A DNA stretch of 64,000 bases, taken from contig JAEURZ010000011.1 of the NCBI GenBank assembly GCA_016788905.1, positions 28,141-92,140 on the forward strand, given 5' to 3'. The DNA comes from Elusimicrobiota bacterium (lineage in GTDB: Bacteria > Elusimicrobiota > Elusimicrobia > FEN-1173). This document shows, in pieces, positions 1 to 11,128 of this stretch (the stretch's first letter is position 1; every line of letters starts with the position of its first letter). Both the position numbers and the translations under genes were made by a program. The notes beneath the pieces were generated by a model. That model did not search any database, was not told where the DNA came from, and saw only the letters and a list, made by a program, of their open reading frames with translations.

Positions 1-950
1 CGTTTCGGTTTTCCGCTGAACTGGGGTTTGCCCTGACGCGAGAGACGACTTTCGATGTTCGGCGTTTCCACCCGTTGTTACGGCGGAGTGCCCCCGAACG
101 GGTTCGGGAGGAGCTTCTTCGCCTTCTGGCGACGCCGCGCGCGGCAGACACCTTGTCGGGAATGGACCAAGCGGGGCTCCTGGAAGTGCTTTTCCCGGAA
201 GTGGTTCCCATGCGAAAAACAGGGAAGGCCTATTATGGAAAGGGAGGTGTCTTGTCCCATTCGATAGCGGCGGTGCAGTCTCTCGAAAAACTTTTGGAGG
301 AATTGCCCCATCAGTTTCCCTCCTTTCACAAGACGCTTACGAAACATTTAGCTGAACCCGTGAGCGGACATCCCCGGTTTGTTCATTTGAAGCTGGTAGA
401 GCTTTTTCATGATATTGGAAAACCGGCGACGGCTAAAAAGGAAGGGGGAAAACTTCACTTTTATGGGCACGACGCGGTGGGGGCGAGGATGGTCTCTGAA
501 ATTGCCGAGCGGTTACGTTTTTCATCAAATGAATCCCGCTCCCTTTCTCGTCAGGTGGGGGCCCATATGCGACCGGGGAATTTGGGGCATCAGCCTGTGT
601 TAACGGACAGAGCGGTGTATCGATTCTTTCGGGACTTGGAGGGGGACGCCGTGGGGATGTTGATCGTGGCGTTGGGAGATCATTTTACCTATTTGACCCC
701 CCGAGCTCGGCGATCCCGGAAGGACCCAGTTTTTCTAACCATCCGGAAAATGTTGGAAAATTATTTTTTAAAATCTGAAGTCGTCGAACCCACGAAAATC
801 ATTAATGGAAAAGAGTTGATGAAAGCGCTTAAAATTAAACCAGGGCCGGAGGTGGGCCGTCTGTTGGACGCCATCCGGGAAGGCCAAGCGGCGGGAGAGG
901 TGAAATCAAAACCCGACGCCCTGGCACTGGCCAAATCGCTTCTTCCGTGA
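1..950 (+). CDS. tRNA nucleotidyltransferase / poly(A) polymerase family protein, C-terminal part (5' partial)
   Basis: The reading frame is already open at base 3 and runs to the TGA at 948-950, so the start and the catalytic nucleotidyltransferase head lie outside the window. The first visible residues (FSAELGFALTRET, then RSAPERVREELLRLL) match the RNA-binding neck of class II CCA-adding enzymes and poly(A) polymerases, where the ERVREEL motif is typical. An HD-type domain follows, with LSHSIAAV, ELFHDIGKP (metal-binding HD) and FYGHDAVGARM. Such enzymes add or repair the 3' CCA of tRNAs, or add poly(A). The head needed to tell CCA-adding, A-adding and poly(A) activities apart is not visible. 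A tRNA gene lies 29 bp downstream. The initiator tRNA at 23657 has no encoded CCA, so the cell needs a CCA-adding activity. Confidence 0.85.
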   Translation, partial: FRFSAELGFALTRETTFDVRRFHPLLRRSAPERVREELLRLLATPRAADTLSGMDQAGLLEVLFPEVVPMRKTGKAYYGKGGVLSHSIAAVQSLEKLLEELPHQFPSFHKTLTKHLAEPVSGHPRFVHLKLVELFHDIGKPATAKKEGGKLHFYGHDAVGARMVSEIAERLRFSSNESRSLSRQVGAHMRPGNLGHQPVLTDRAVYRFFRDLEGDAVGMLIVALGDHFTYLTPRARRSRKDPVFLTIRKMLENYFLKSEVVEPTKIINGKELMKALKIKPGPEVGRLLDAIREGQAAGEVKSKPDALALAKSLLP

Positions 951-956
951 TAAAAT
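928..956 (+). promoter_or_regulatory. Candidate sigma-70 promoter for tRNA-Gly
   Basis: TAAAAT at 951-956 is a good -10 and TGGCCA at 928-933 a fair -35, with a 17-bp spacer. The predicted start near 963 leaves a leader of about 17 nt before the tRNA. The promoter overlaps the end of the preceding coding region. Confidence 0.35.
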
Positions 957-979
957 AGCGCGGTCGAAGCAAGAGCTTT

Positions 980-1053
980 GCGGGTGTGGTTCAATGGTAG
1001 AATGCGAGCTTCCCAAGCTTGAGACGAGGGTTCGATTCCCTTCACCCGCTCCA
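980..1053 (+). tRNA. tRNA-Gly (anticodon CCC)
   Basis: Cloverleaf read by eye: acceptor stem GCGGGTG (980-986) pairs with CACCCGC (1043-1049). The anticodon loop TTCCCAA gives anticodon CCC, the T-loop is TTCGATT, the discriminator is T1050, and the 3' CCA is encoded at 1051-1053. The body closely resembles enterobacterial tRNA-Gly(CCC). It is transcribed toward the terminator at 1061-1097. Confidence 0.95.
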
Positions 1054-1060
1054 CTTTATG

Positions 1061-1097
1061 AAGGAAGGCCGGACCGATTTGTGGTCCGGCCTTCCTT
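1061..1097. terminator. Bidirectional hairpin terminator between tRNA-Gly and treY
   Basis: A perfect 15-bp stem (1061-1075 with 1083-1097) closes a 7-nt loop. Each 3' arm ends in a pyrimidine-rich CCTTCCTT, but there is no long U-tract. It sits between the convergent tRNA gene and the trehalose/glycogen operon, so it may end transcripts from both sides. Confidence 0.65.
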
Positions 1098-1112
1098 GTA
1101 TACGGACGGTTC

Positions 1113-1128
1113 GGTGAAGGGAATCGAA
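1113..1128 (-). repeat. Inverted 16-bp copy of the tRNA-Gly T-arm/acceptor 3' segment
   Basis: Bases 1113-1128 are the exact reverse complement of 1031-1046, the T-loop to acceptor part of tRNA-Gly. The copy and the terminator stem share almost the same centre of symmetry (about 1079), so 1031-1128 is one nested palindrome. Confidence 0.8.
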
Positions 1129-1162
1129 GCCGACCCGAACGCTGCTCAGTGGAGGGGAAAAT

Positions 1163-4039
1163 TTATCTGTTAAGAAAGACGGCTACCGGGAGGTCTTGGA
1201 AGAGGTCTGACCCGAGAATGTTCGGGGGGGACCCACCGTTTGGAGTAAGGGATCGCCCGGTGAGAAGATCGGTGAGTGGAAGGGAAGGCCATTCGCGCGG
1301 GAGAACCAACCGCGTGTGACTCCACGGTGTTTTCCAGGAAGCCCCTTCCCTTTCGGTATAGCCCAATCCCACAGTGCGCCGGGCCACAGCCACGATCAGG
1401 CGGTGTTCACCCCATTGGCGGGAAAACGCCACGAGATTTTCGTCCAAAGGACCGTCCACGTGCAAAGGGGTGTAGTCCCCCTTGAGAAAAAGATCGGGGT
1501 TCTCTTTTCGCAAGCGAAGGAGCAGGGACGTCATATGAAACTTAACTTTCCCATCCCACCAGTGATTGAGTAAGAGCGGAAGGGAAACCCTTCCCTCTGG
1601 GGAAGCAACTTCTTTCAAACAATTCCCTCTCGCCACGAAATCCACGGGGCGTCGGTTGTCCGGATCGGCTAGGCTTAAATCCCAAAATTCACAGCCTTGG
1701 TATAGGTCCGGAATCCCCGGCGACGTGTGTTTAAGCACAACCTGAGATAAAGCGTTCAGCATGCCGTGAAAAGCCACTTTTTTCTGAAAAGGCAGGAACG
1801 ATTCAATAAACTTTTTTGATTTAGGACCCGTCAATACTTTTTCGGCAAATTGAGTCATGGCGCTTTCGTAGGGTTCGTTGTTGTGAACCCAAGATGTCTT
1901 GGTTTTTGCTTCCCGGAGGGCCTTAATGAGATAAGATTTCAATCGGTTCAGCCCTGTGTCCTCCAAGGGGCCTTCCGCGGGCCAAAATCCAAGTAGGGCT
2001 TGGTAAAAAAAGTATTCGTCGTTCCGGTCCGGGGCTTCTTCTGCGGAAAGAGATGTTTTGTGGCCCGCGTTCATTCGCGCCCATTCCATGACCTTGGACC
2101 GCCACTCCATGGGGATTTCAGAGAGGACATTCAATCGGGCCCGGGCGTCTTCGCCGCGTTTCGTGTCGTGTGTGGCCGTGGACAAAAGGGCGGTCGGGTG
2201 GTTCTCCCGTCGGCTCCGGTTGTTTTCATGGAACTCATTGAGTGACCGCCCAAACCGGTTGGGGTCACCTCCCACTTCATTTAGAGAGAGCAAGAGATTA
2301 TAGCGATAGAAAGCCGTGTCTTCGAACCCCTTGGCTTGAACCGGGGCCGTGTATTGTTGAAATCGCATGGCGAAATCTGAACGCCCTGGGGGGGAATTGC
2401 CCGACCCGTTCCGCGGGGGCAAGAGCCGGTCTCGGATAAATTGCATGATCGTGGGTTCCAGGGTGGGGTGCCGTTGGCGGGTTCTCGCCAGGGCTGTGTC
2501 CACGATTTTCGCATCCGTTTCGGACCAGCCTTTTGCATCGACGTAGGTTCGGTAGATGGGGAAAGCCGCCACGATTTCGCGAAGAGCGCGACGGAGGCTT
2601 TCCAAGGTAAAGTCTCGGGTTTGGCGGTCTTTTTCTGAATCTCGGTTCAGTCGATGTGCCAGAACCGTTAATTCGCTGATCATGGAATCAACCATAATCA
2701 TGTATTTGCTTTGATAAACGATTTGGGAAAAGGGTTCGTTCCGGTTGGAAAACCGGGCGTAGAACCGTTTTAAGAGAAGGGCATTGCGGGGTTCGATGAA
2801 GAGGCCGTTCACGTCGTTAAGAAAGTCGTACCCTGTGGTCCCGTCCACAGGCCAGTCCGGAAGGATCTCTCCCGCCGAGGTGATTTTCTCGACCACCACG
2901 TACAGGGGGGCTCCGGTCAGTTCGGTCAAGCGCGCCTGAAGTTTTTCCAGGTATCCCGCGGGGTCGTGAAGGCCGTCAATGTGATCAAGACGAAGGCCAG
3001 TGATTTTACCCTGTCGGATCAAATCAAAGAGAAGTTTGTGGACGTTATCAAAAACTTCCGGGACCTCTTGGCGAAGACCTGCCAATTCATTGATGTCAAA
3101 AAATCGTCGGTAATTGATTTCATCCAACGCCGTTCGCCAGTAGGCCAGTCGGTAGGGTTGCGATTCCAGGAGGGTGTGCAAGAGGTCAAAGGATTTGGCT
3201 TCTTTCCCCTCTTCGTTGTAGAGGCGAACGTTATCTTCAATATGGCGACGAACAACCTCGGACGTCTCGGTTAATTTGGCCAACCGGTCCCTGCAAACCG
3301 TTTTTTCCCGGGCTCGAAGTTCGATGGCTTCGGGAGAGCGTTCTGTGTAGGGGGGAAGGTTTAAAAGAGCGGTATGCACGCTCAGAAGTTCACGAAGGCC
3401 CGGGTCATCGGGGGGAAGAGCGGATTTCAGCGCGTCCATGTTGTGGTTTAAAACGTAGGCCGCCGGCCTTGGGTTGATCGGGAGGTTGTTGTCAAAGTAA
3501 GCCAAAGAGAAAACACCCCGGGCGTATTCCAGTTTCAGCTCCCCTCGCTCGAGGACGCGCCCATACTGGTCCCCCAGGATCGGCAATAAAAGTTTGTCTT
3601 TTAATTCCGATTTAACAGGGTCGAAGTCAATGTCAAAGTAGGTGGCAAAGGGCGATGACGGGCCGTTTTCCAGAACGTCGCGCCACCAAGCGTTGGCGGA
3701 TGGGTGGGCCCCCACGTGGTTCGGGACAAAATCCACCACAAGGCCCATGTGGTGCGAACGCAATGAGCCGCAAAATCGGTCAAAATCTTCTTCGGAACCC
3801 AACTCGGGATTAAGACGGGAGTGATCGCATATGTCGTAGCCATGCATGCTTCCCGGAACGGCCATGAAAAGGGGTGAAGTGTAGACGTCCGTGATCCCCA
3901 GGTCCGCCAGGTAAGGGATAAGAGCTTCGGCGTCACGGAAAGTAAAATTTTTATTGAGTTGGAAGCGGTAGGTGCTGACGGGTTTCCGGGTGGCGAGGGG
4001 CACCCTGGGCCCCTCTTTGGGTAAAGGTGCAGTGGCCAT
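1163..4039 (-). CDS. treY: Maltooligosyl trehalose synthase (TreY)
   Basis: A 958-residue GH13 enzyme that converts the reducing-end alpha-1,4 linkage of a maltooligosaccharide or alpha-glucan into an alpha,alpha-1,1 linkage, giving maltooligosyl trehalose. The N-terminal STYRFQLNKNFTF and YLADLGITDVYTSPLF blocks are diagnostic of TreY. Catalytic region I/II motifs include GLRLDHIDGLHDP (Asp nucleophile, about residue 351), VVVEKI (Glu acid/base, about 381) and THDTKRGEDARARL (about 625). The length is somewhat above that of common TreYs (about 700-850) because of a long C-terminal part. This is the last gene of the operon. Its ATG shares one base with the stop of treZ (TAATG), so the two are translationally coupled, and they act in sequence in the cytoplasm. 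Confidence 0.95.
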   Translation of the reverse strand: MATAPLPKEGPRVPLATRKPVSTYRFQLNKNFTFRDAEALIPYLADLGITDVYTSPLFMAVPGSMHGYDICDHSRLNPELGSEEDFDRFCGSLRSHHMGLVVDFVPNHVGAHPSANAWWRDVLENGPSSPFATYFDIDFDPVKSELKDKLLLPILGDQYGRVLERGELKLEYARGVFSLAYFDNNLPINPRPAAYVLNHNMDALKSALPPDDPGLRELLSVHTALLNLPPYTERSPEAIELRAREKTVCRDRLAKLTETSEVVRRHIEDNVRLYNEEGKEAKSFDLLHTLLESQPYRLAYWRTALDEINYRRFFDINELAGLRQEVPEVFDNVHKLLFDLIRQGKITGLRLDHIDGLHDPAGYLEKLQARLTELTGAPLYVVVEKITSAGEILPDWPVDGTTGYDFLNDVNGLFIEPRNALLLKRFYARFSNRNEPFSQIVYQSKYMIMVDSMISELTVLAHRLNRDSEKDRQTRDFTLESLRRALREIVAAFPIYRTYVDAKGWSETDAKIVDTALARTRQRHPTLEPTIMQFIRDRLLPPRNGSGNSPPGRSDFAMRFQQYTAPVQAKGFEDTAFYRYNLLLSLNEVGGDPNRFGRSLNEFHENNRSRRENHPTALLSTATHDTKRGEDARARLNVLSEIPMEWRSKVMEWARMNAGHKTSLSAEEAPDRNDEYFFYQALLGFWPAEGPLEDTGLNRLKSYLIKALREAKTKTSWVHNNEPYESAMTQFAEKVLTGPKSKKFIESFLPFQKKVAFHGMLNALSQVVLKHTSPGIPDLYQGCEFWDLSLADPDNRRPVDFVARGNCLKEVASPEGRVSLPLLLNHWWDGKVKFHMTSLLLRLRKENPDLFLKGDYTPLHVDGPLDENLVAFSRQWGEHRLIVAVARRTVGLGYTEREGASWKTPWSHTRLVLPREWPSLPLTDLLTGRSLTPNGGSPPNILGSDLFQDLPVAVFLNR

Positions 4040-5871
4040 TAACGCTTCCGTTTAAAAATAACAGCCCCGGGTTGATGGAACGTCACCGCTATTTTAACAG
4101 GCGAAATTTCCACGTGCAGGGGAAGGGGGGAATCTGAAAATTGTTTGTCTTCGCTGGAGAAGGCCCGTTCCCAAGGATTTCCTTCATTTTTAAATTCGCA
4201 GGTGCCGGATCCTTTAAGACGAAGGATCACCAGGCTGGTGGGCCGTTCGAAAACAAGTGTCTCGGTGTCCGGGGTTGAGACTTTCAATGATTTCCCTTCG
4301 TCCAGAAAACCCGACTGTTGGCGAAAGACCAAAAGGGCTCGGTAGAAGGATTCCATTTCCCGGTGAGGAGATCGGTTCCGTTCTTCCCAAATCAATCGGC
4401 TCTTTTCAAAGGTGGCGAGGGCTTGGGGGTCTGGAATATTATTTCGAATTGCGGGATCCGCAAAGGCTTTGAACGATTTGAACTCTTCCCGTCGTCCCTG
4501 GGTGACCAGGCGACCCAGTTCCTCATTATGGTCCGTGAAATAAAGGAAGGGGGAGCTGGAGGCAAATTCTTGGCCCATAAAAAGAAGGGGAATTTCAGGG
4601 GCTGTCAGAAGCAAAGCTGTGGCGGCACGATAGGCCGCCGGATCTATTCCGTGGTTTAGCCGATCACCCAAGGCCCTGTTCCCAACCTGGTCGTGGTTTT
4701 GGATACAGACCACACACCGTTCCGGGGAGACCGGTGCGGTGCCCCGGGGTTCTCCTAAATGTTTTGAATGTTGGCCACAAAAGAACCACCCGTGGCGAAC
4801 GGTTTCAGCGATGTCGTTAATTGTTCCGGAAAAATCCGCGTAGTAGCCGTCCCGGTCTCCCGCCAAATGGACCCTCACTTGGTGGTGGAGATCGTCGGCC
4901 CAAACGGCGTCTAAACCCCACCCTCCCTCTGTTCGAGGGCGAACCATATCGTTCAAATTTCGGTGATCTTCCGCCACCAGATACACCTGGCGATCGGGAA
5001 ATCTTTTTTCAACTGTTTCGGTGAGTTCGGTCAGAAAGTGGGTGGGGCTGTCATCCATGAGAGCGTGAGTGGCGTCGAGACGCAGCCCATCGATATGGTA
5101 TTCCTCAATCCAGCGCAGGGCGTTTTCACTGAAAAAGCGCCGCACGGGGCCGCTTTCGGGGCCATCCAAATTCACTCCCGCGCCCCAGGAACTTTTATGT
5201 CGCTCTGTGAAATAATGGGGACTGTACGCACCGAGATAGTTTCCATCCGGACCGAGGTGATTATACACCACATCCAAAAAGAGAGAGAGGCCCAGCCCGT
5301 GGGCCGTGTCCACCAAGCGTCTCAGGTCTTCCGGTCGCCCGTAGGCCCGGGACGGGGCGAACAGGCTGACTCCATCGTAGCCCCAGTTTCGGTCGCCGGG
5401 AAAATCAGCGACGGGCATCAGTTCCACGGCCGTGATACCCAGATCTTTTAAATAGGGAAGTTTCTTTCGAACCCCTTCGAACGTTCCTTCTGAAGAGAAA
5501 GTCCCCACATGGACCTCGTAAAAACTTAGTTTTTTCCAGGGAACCCCTTTCCATGCCTTGTCGGTCCATTGAAAGGTTTTAGGATCTACGATTTCGGAAG
5601 GGCCATGGACCCCCTGGGGTTGGAATCGGGAGGTCGGGTCAGGAAAGGGCCCCTTTCCATCCACGCGATACCGGTAAAGGGTGTTGGATTTTAGGTTCGG
5701 AACAAACCCCCTAAAATAGCCATTCGTGTCCTTACCCAGAGCCACCGATTGAGCGGAGGGGGATGATTCCAGGACAACATCCACTTTCTGGGCTGTGGGG
5801 GCCCAGAGGCAAAACCGAACGCCTGAGGCGTCGGGAAAGGCGCCGAGGGTGAGTGGAGAAGCGGCCGTCAA
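4039..5871 (-). CDS. treZ: Malto-oligosyltrehalose trehalohydrolase (TreZ)
   Basis: A 610-residue GH13 enzyme that releases free trehalose from maltooligosyl trehalose made by TreY. An N-terminal CBM48-like domain ([18 protein letters not shown]) precedes the barrel. [14 protein letters not shown] and [20 protein letters not shown] are characteristic of TreZ. The catalytic Asp is in [10 protein letters not shown] (about 265), the acid/base Glu in LVAEDHRN (about 300) and the third acid in [13 protein letters not shown] (about 394). The ATG overlaps the glgB stop by 4 nt. Position directly before treY gives a standard TreYZ pair. Confidence 0.95.
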   Translation of the reverse strand: MTAASPLTLGAFPDASGVRFCLWAPTAQKVDVVLESSPSAQSVALGKDTNGYFRGFVPNLKSNTLYRYRVDGKGPFPDPTSRFQPQGVHGPSEIVDPKTFQWTDKAWKGVPWKKLSFYEVHVGTFSSEGTFEGVRKKLPYLKDLGITAVELMPVADFPGDRNWGYDGVSLFAPSRAYGRPEDLRRLVDTAHGLGLSLFLDVVYNHLGPDGNYLGAYSPHYFTERHKSSWGAGVNLDGPESGPVRRFFSENALRWIEEYHIDGLRLDATHALMDDSPTHFLTELTETVEKRFPDRQVYLVAEDHRNLNDMVRPRTEGGWGLDAVWADDLHHQVRVHLAGDRDGYYADFSGTINDIAETVRHGWFFCGQHSKHLGEPRGTAPVSPERCVVCIQNHDQVGNRALGDRLNHGIDPAAYRAATALLLTAPEIPLLFMGQEFASSSPFLYFTDHNEELGRLVTQGRREEFKSFKAFADPAIRNNIPDPQALATFEKSRLIWEERNRSPHREMESFYRALLVFRQQSGFLDEGKSLKVSTPDTETLVFERPTSLVILRLKGSGTCEFKNEGNPWERAFSSEDKQFSDSPLPLHVEISPVKIAVTFHQPGAVIFKRKR

Positions 5872-7769
5872 CGTTTGGCTCGAAAGACCACCGCACCCAA
5901 AGGCGGGAGAGTCACATTAATGGAGTGGGAGCGCCCATGGAAGCGAACCGGTGTGGATGAGACGCCTCCCATGTTCCCTTGACCGCTTCCCCCATACAGG
6001 GGCGCGTCGCTGTTTAAAATTTCTTCCCATTCTCCCGCTGCGGGAACGCCAATGCGGTAATTAGGACGAGGAATAGGAGTGAAATTCATGCCGATCACCA
6101 GGGCGTCTTCGATACGGTGGCCCAAACGGAGAAAGAGGAGAACGCTTTGTTCCGAATCATTGCAATCAATCCATTGAAACCCTCGGGAATCCGCGTCCCG
6201 CTCATGGGCCGCGGGTTCGCCCCGGTAAAAAGTGTTCAAATCACGCACCCACCGGTGCAGCCCTCGGTGGGCCGGATCGTCCAGGAGATGCCAGTCCAAG
6301 CTTTGGTCGTGGTTCCATTCGCGCCATTGACCAAACTCGTCTCCCATGAAAAGAAGTTTCTTCCCAGGTTGAAGGAATTGATAGGCGAACAGCAAGCGAA
6401 GATTTGCGAATTTAGACCAATGGTCTCCAGGCATCTTGTTGATCAAGGATCCCTTACCATGGACCACTTCGTCATGGGACAAAGGCATAATGAAGTTTTC
6501 GGAGAACGCGTAAATTTGACGGAAAGTCAGTTTGTTGTGGTGGTACTTTCTATGAACGGGGTCTTCCGCGAAATAAGAAAGGGTGTCGTGCATCCAGCCC
6601 ATGTCCCATTTGACATGAAAACCCAACCCGCCCAAATGGGGAGGTCTCGTGACCATGGGCCAGGCCGTGGATTCCTCGGCCATAACCAAAACATCCGGAA
6701 AACGTTCGCCGATCTGTTCGTTCACCCGACGGAGGAAATCGATGGCGTCCAGGTTCTCCCGTCCGCCGTATTTGTTCGGAATCCATTCCCCGTTCTTTCG
6801 TGAATAATCCAAATAGAGCATGGAGGCCACGGCGTCGACGCGAAGGCCGTCCACGTGATATTTGTCCAGCCAAAAGAGGGCGTTGGAAATGAGAAAGTTG
6901 GCGATCTCCCGTCGACCATAATTGAAGATGAAGGTTCCCCAATCTTTCTGTTCGCCGAGGCGGGGATCCGCGTGTTCGTACAGATGGGATCCGTCAAAGA
7001 GGCCGAGCCCATGGGCGTCCCGTGGGAAATGGGCTGGAACCCAATCCACGATCACTCCAATTCCGTTTTGGTGGAGGGTGTCCATGAAAAACATGAAGTC
7101 GTCCGGAGTTCCGAACCGGCTGGTGGGAGCGAAATAACCAACCACCTGATACCCCCAAGAGCCATCAAAGGGATGTTCCGCCGGTGGAAGAAGTTCGATG
7201 TGGGTAAAGCCCATATGTTTTACGTAATCGACGAGGCGTGGGGCCAGTTCTCTGTAGGTCAGCCAGCGATTGCCCTCTTCCGGTACCCGTTGCCAGGATC
7301 CCAAGTGAACTTCGTAAATGGATTGGGGAGCTCCCAGGGATTGGACGCCTTTGCGGTTGGACATCCACTCGTGATCGTTCCAATGGAATTTGGATAGATC
7401 CCATACCTTGGACGCACTTCGCGGGCGTATTTCAGCGGCAAAAGCGTAGGGATCGGCTTTTTCAAGACGTTGCCCTTGGTGCCGTGACCAGATCACAAAT
7501 TTATATAAAGTGCCGGGACCCACATCAGGAATAAAGGTGGCCCAGACACCGGAAGAGCCCAAAACTTGCATAGAATGGGCATTTTCGTTCCATCCATTGA
7601 AATCGCCGATGACGCTCACGGCTTTGGCGTCAGGGGCCCAAACGGAAAAGCGGGTTCCTGTTTTTCCCTCGTGTGTGATCCCATGGGCACCCAGCTTGTC
7701 GTAGGTTTGGTAATGGGTCCCTTCAGAGATTAAATGAAGATCGAAATCGGAGAAGAGAGGAGTCGTCAT
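5868..7769 (-). CDS. glgB: 1,4-alpha-glucan branching enzyme (GlgB)
   Basis: A 633-residue GH13 branching enzyme that cuts alpha-1,4 chains and rejoins them as alpha-1,6 branches, acting on the linear glucan made by GlgE. A CBM48 domain ([21 protein letters not shown]) is followed by the barrel with YEVHLGSW and [13 protein letters not shown]. The catalytic residues lie in [17 protein letters not shown] (about 310), VMAEEST (about 360) and [15 protein letters not shown] (about 435), and [17 protein letters not shown] is also typical. It is a single-CBM48 form, shorter than the E. coli enzyme. It overlaps treS/maltokinase and treZ by 4 nt on either side. Confidence 0.96.
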   Translation of the reverse strand: MTTPLFSDFDLHLISEGTHYQTYDKLGAHGITHEGKTGTRFSVWAPDAKAVSVIGDFNGWNENAHSMQVLGSSGVWATFIPDVGPGTLYKFVIWSRHQGQRLEKADPYAFAAEIRPRSASKVWDLSKFHWNDHEWMSNRKGVQSLGAPQSIYEVHLGSWQRVPEEGNRWLTYRELAPRLVDYVKHMGFTHIELLPPAEHPFDGSWGYQVVGYFAPTSRFGTPDDFMFFMDTLHQNGIGVIVDWVPAHFPRDAHGLGLFDGSHLYEHADPRLGEQKDWGTFIFNYGRREIANFLISNALFWLDKYHVDGLRVDAVASMLYLDYSRKNGEWIPNKYGGRENLDAIDFLRRVNEQIGERFPDVLVMAEESTAWPMVTRPPHLGGLGFHVKWDMGWMHDTLSYFAEDPVHRKYHHNKLTFRQIYAFSENFIMPLSHDEVVHGKGSLINKMPGDHWSKFANLRLLFAYQFLQPGKKLLFMGDEFGQWREWNHDQSLDWHLLDDPAHRGLHRWVRDLNTFYRGEPAAHERDADSRGFQWIDCNDSEQSVLLFLRLGHRIEDALVIGMNFTPIPRPNYRIGVPAAGEWEEILNSDAPLYGGSGQGNMGGVSSTPVRFHGRSHSINVTLPPLGAVVFRAKR

Positions 7770-10700
7770 TTTTTATCCAGAAAGGCGAGTAGTTTTTCCA
7801 TGGGGATATAGGCCCAATTGGGGCGGTTATTGATTTCGTAATGGAGCTCATAAAAGGACTTATCCAACAAGTAAAGATTCAGGATCGAATCAAAGAGCTC
7901 GTCCTCTTCAGGAGAAAATCCTTTTCCTTCCGCGGTCTGCCGGTAGGTTTTGAGAAACGCTAAAGAGACGGCGTTTCGCCACAGCATGGCCCAGGGAACC
8001 ATACGTCCCGCGATCTCCGGGCGATCCAAGGCCAATTGGGCCAAGGCCGTGTGCACGGCGTAATCAATGGAGCCCAACATACCCGCCACATCTTTTAGTG
8101 GCGATTGTTTGGCCCGCCGATCTTCCAAGGTGCGAGAGGGCTCTCCTTCGAAATCAAGGATCACAAAGTCGTTTTCCACCCACAAGACTTGGCCCAGGTG
8201 GTAGTCCCCATGGCAACGAATGCGACCCCCAGGGAGGTTTACGGATTTTGGGGACTTCAATCGATCCAAGAGCCGAGTCCGTTCACTGAGAACCCGATGG
8301 GCCTTGTCTCGGGCGTCTCCGGAAAGTCGTCCCAAAGCGTATTCAAGGGCCCGCAAGGATTTCTGTGCCATGACTTTCATTTCCGTCACGGCCGAGGTCA
8401 TGTCTTGAACGGTTAAGGGTTCGGGCGTGAAGGCGGTCTCTCCCTCAGGTGCGGTCGCCAACGCCTGGTGGAGTTCCGCGGTGCGGCGGCCCAATGTGGA
8501 AGCGGCATTCATGTAGACGCCGATGGTTTCCGTAACGATGGGCGGAAGGTCTTCTTTGGCCTGGATGACGGCTTTCGGAATCTCCGGTGGTATTTCATTA
8601 TCTGATCGCGTCAAAACCCGTTCGAAATAGCGTTTCAGTTCGTTCAGCGCGTGGGTCCATCCGCTTCCTTGGTTTTCCCGTTGTTGATGGAGAATCCCAA
8701 AGGTGGAGGGTTCCTCACCCTTGGCCACGTATTCCAACATCCCGCAGGTTCTGGGAGCATTTTTGAATTCGGTATTCTGTGTGAGGTGACGGCCAATTTC
8801 CCAGTCCGGATTAATCCCGGGGGAAAGGCGCCGGAATATTTTGAGGATAAACCGTTCTCCGTAAAGGATAGACGTGTTGCTTTGCTCGGCGGAAAGCGGA
8901 GCGATTTTAAAGGGCTTGTCCGTGTCGCGTAACACTTGAGCGAAAGCGGGGGTGACTTCCCCTCGCAAACTGCCCTTTTGGGTTTCAATTTTATGGGAAG
9001 ACTCAATCGTTTCGATCCACGCGCGTCCCGCGGCATCATCTCGAGCGGCGTCATACAGAAGAGCTGGGGATTCTCCACTCCCCAATCGTGCAACAATGGA
9101 ACCTGGCGCGCTTTGCACCAGAGCTGTTGCGGCCTCTCCTCGCGCGATGGCCAACGGAATGGCGTAACGATCGGGGGCCCCCGACATGCCATCCACCGTC
9201 ACCATGAGGAAAAACGTCGGTGATTCGCCCCCGACCAATTCGCCCCAATCGGTGATCCTGCAGGTCATTTGGCGACGCCCTTTGCCGGCAAACCACCGTT
9301 GACGGAAAATGAAGGCGGGCAACAGGTTGGTTTCCAAAAGTTTCTTGGACCGCCCCACGAAAAGATCTTGACCTGATTCCTTTCCAGTTGTCACCGGAAG
9401 GGCTGGGAAGTCGGTGACTTCCACGGCGCGGGTGGTGGCACTGGCGGTAGGTCGTTGAATTTGGAACCAATAAAAAGAATGCGGACTCAGAGTGAGAAAG
9501 TAGGGAAGGTCCCCAATGGAAGGGAACTCCACCCGACCCATGAGTTCCACGGGGGTGAGGCCTTTGAATTGGGACAGGTCCAATTCCACCGGTTGAACAT
9601 TCCGGGAAAGGTTGACCACGGCCAAAATCGTGTCGTTTTCGTAGCGGCGTACGTAGGCCAGAATATTCCGGTTTTGGGGGTAGATGAACTCCATGGTCCC
9701 TCGCCCAAAGACTTTATAATGCTTGCGAAGGGCAATCATGCGCCGCATCCAATTCAGCAAGGAGGAGGGGTCCCGTTCCTGGGCTTCGACGCTGATGGAT
9801 TGGTATCCATAGACCGGATCCATGATGGGGGGGCAAAAGAGGCGTGCGGGATCCGCTCGGGAAAACCCAGCGTTCCGGTCCCCGGTCCATTGCATGGGGG
9901 TTCGCACACCGTTCCGGTCACCCAAAAACACGTTGTCGCCCATTCCCAACTCGTCCCCGTAATAAATGAGGGGTGTTCCAGGAAAGGAAAGCAGAATGCT
10001 GGTCAGCAATTCCAGTTGCCGTCGGCTGTGGTCCATGAGGGGCGCCAAGCGTCGGCGAATTCCGATGTTGAGCCGCATTTGGGGATCGTTGGCATACTCG
10101 TCATACATGTAGTCTCGTTCTTCGTCCGTTACCATTTCCAAGGTCAATTCGTCGTGGTTGCGAAGGAAAATGGCCCACTGGCAATTGGGAGGGATTTCCG
10201 GTGTTTGCCGGATGATTTCTGTGATGGGGTGGCGGTCTTCCTGGCGGAGGGCCATGAACAGCCGCGGCATGAGGGGGAAATGAAACGCCATATGGCACTC
10301 GTCCCCGTCGCCATAATAGGCCCGCACATCCGCGGGCCACTGATTGGCTTCAGCCAAAAACATTCTGTCTTTGTATCGTCGATCCATTTCCTTCCGAAGC
10401 CTCTTCAGAATTTTGTGTGTCTCGGGCAGGTTTTCACAGGACGTCCCATCTCGCTCAATGAGGTAGGGCACCGCGTCCAATCGGACTCCGTCCACCCCCG
10501 CGTCCAGCCAGAACCGCATCGTCTTCATGACGGCGCGAACCACTTGGGGGTTATCGAAATTGAGGTCGGGCTGGTGGTGGAAAAAACGGTGCCAATAATA
10601 GGCCTTGGCCACCGGGTCCCACGTCCAATTGGATTTTTCACTGTCCGTGAAAATAATGCGGGCTTCTTTATAGAGTTGGTCCGTGTCACTCCACACATAA

Positions 10701-11128
10701 AAATTTCGCGCGGCGGAGCCGGGAGCGGCTTTTCGGGCGGCCTGGAACCACGGATGCTGATCCGATGTGTGATTGACAACCAATTCGGTGATGACGCGGA
10801 TGCCCCGTTTATGGGTTTCTTTAATGAAATTGCGAAAATCTTTCATGGTCCCGTAGGTGGGGTGGATGTTCTCGTAATCGGAAATGTCGTAACCATCATC
10901 TTTTAGGGGGGAAGGGTAAAAGGGAAGTAGCCAAAGGCAATTCACGCCCAGGCTTTGGAAATAATCAAGTTTTTGAATCAGACCCGGGAAGTCCCCTACC
11001 CCGTCGTCGTTGGAATCAAAAAACGATTTGACGTGGATTTCGTAAATAATGGCGTCTTTATACCACATGGGTTCGGACGTCAGGGGGACTTTCTTAACTT
11101 TTTCTTTTCCGGGTTTTTTGGGGCTCAT
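7766..11128 (-). CDS. treS: Trehalose synthase-maltokinase fusion (TreS-Mak)
   Basis: A 1120-residue bifunctional protein. Residues 1 to about 570 are a GH13 trehalose synthase that interconverts trehalose and maltose: [30 protein letters not shown] (catalytic Asp, about 214), LAEANQWP (Glu, about 258) and RNHDELTLE (about 326). Residues about 600-1120 are a maltokinase of the aminoglycoside-phosphotransferase fold: [18 protein letters not shown] (ATP-binding Lys), [12 protein letters not shown] (catalytic loop, about 972) and ILDFEGEP (metal-binding Asp, about 993). The product, maltose-1-phosphate, is the donor for GlgE, whose gene lies immediately upstream with a 4-nt overlap. TreS-Mak fusions are known in several phyla. 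Confidence 0.95.
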   Translation of the reverse strand: MSPKKPGKEKVKKVPLTSEPMWYKDAIIYEIHVKSFFDSNDDGVGDFPGLIQKLDYFQSLGVNCLWLLPFYPSPLKDDGYDISDYENIHPTYGTMKDFRNFIKETHKRGIRVITELVVNHTSDQHPWFQAARKAAPGSAARNFYVWSDTDQLYKEARIIFTDSEKSNWTWDPVAKAYYWHRFFHHQPDLNFDNPQVVRAVMKTMRFWLDAGVDGVRLDAVPYLIERDGTSCENLPETHKILKRLRKEMDRRYKDRMFLAEANQWPADVRAYYGDGDECHMAFHFPLMPRLFMALRQEDRHPITEIIRQTPEIPPNCQWAIFLRNHDELTLEMVTDEERDYMYDEYANDPQMRLNIGIRRRLAPLMDHSRRQLELLTSILLSFPGTPLIYYGDELGMGDNVFLGDRNGVRTPMQWTGDRNAGFSRADPARLFCPPIMDPVYGYQSISVEAQERDPSSLLNWMRRMIALRKHYKVFGRGTMEFIYPQNRNILAYVRRYENDTILAVVNLSRNVQPVELDLSQFKGLTPVELMGRVEFPSIGDLPYFLTLSPHSFYWFQIQRPTASATTRAVEVTDFPALPVTTGKESGQDLFVGRSKKLLETNLLPAFIFRQRWFAGKGRRQMTCRITDWGELVGGESPTFFLMVTVDGMSGAPDRYAIPLAIARGEAATALVQSAPGSIVARLGSGESPALLYDAARDDAAGRAWIETIESSHKIETQKGSLRGEVTPAFAQVLRDTDKPFKIAPLSAEQSNTSILYGERFILKIFRRLSPGINPDWEIGRHLTQNTEFKNAPRTCGMLEYVAKGEEPSTFGILHQQRENQGSGWTHALNELKRYFERVLTRSDNEIPPEIPKAVIQAKEDLPPIVTETIGVYMNAASTLGRRTAELHQALATAPEGETAFTPEPLTVQDMTSAVTEMKVMAQKSLRALEYALGRLSGDARDKAHRVLSERTRLLDRLKSPKSVNLPGGRIRCHGDYHLGQVLWVENDFVILDFEGEPSRTLEDRRAKQSPLKDVAGMLGSIDYAVHTALAQLALDRPEIAGRMVPWAMLWRNAVSLAFLKTYRQTAEGKGFSPEEDELFDSILNLYLLDKSFYELHYEINNRPNWAYIPMEKLLAFLDKK

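Noticed and set aside
1031..1128. Phage-type attachment site at the tRNA-Gly 3' end
   Set aside because: Integration leaves direct repeats, but the copy here is inverted. No integrase or other mobile gene is nearby.
9455..10906. A 483-codon frame on the plus strand, antisense to the treS/maltokinase fusion
   Set aside because: It mirrors a well-conserved gene on the other strand, has no ribosome-binding site or recognisable domain, and such antisense frames are expected at this base composition.
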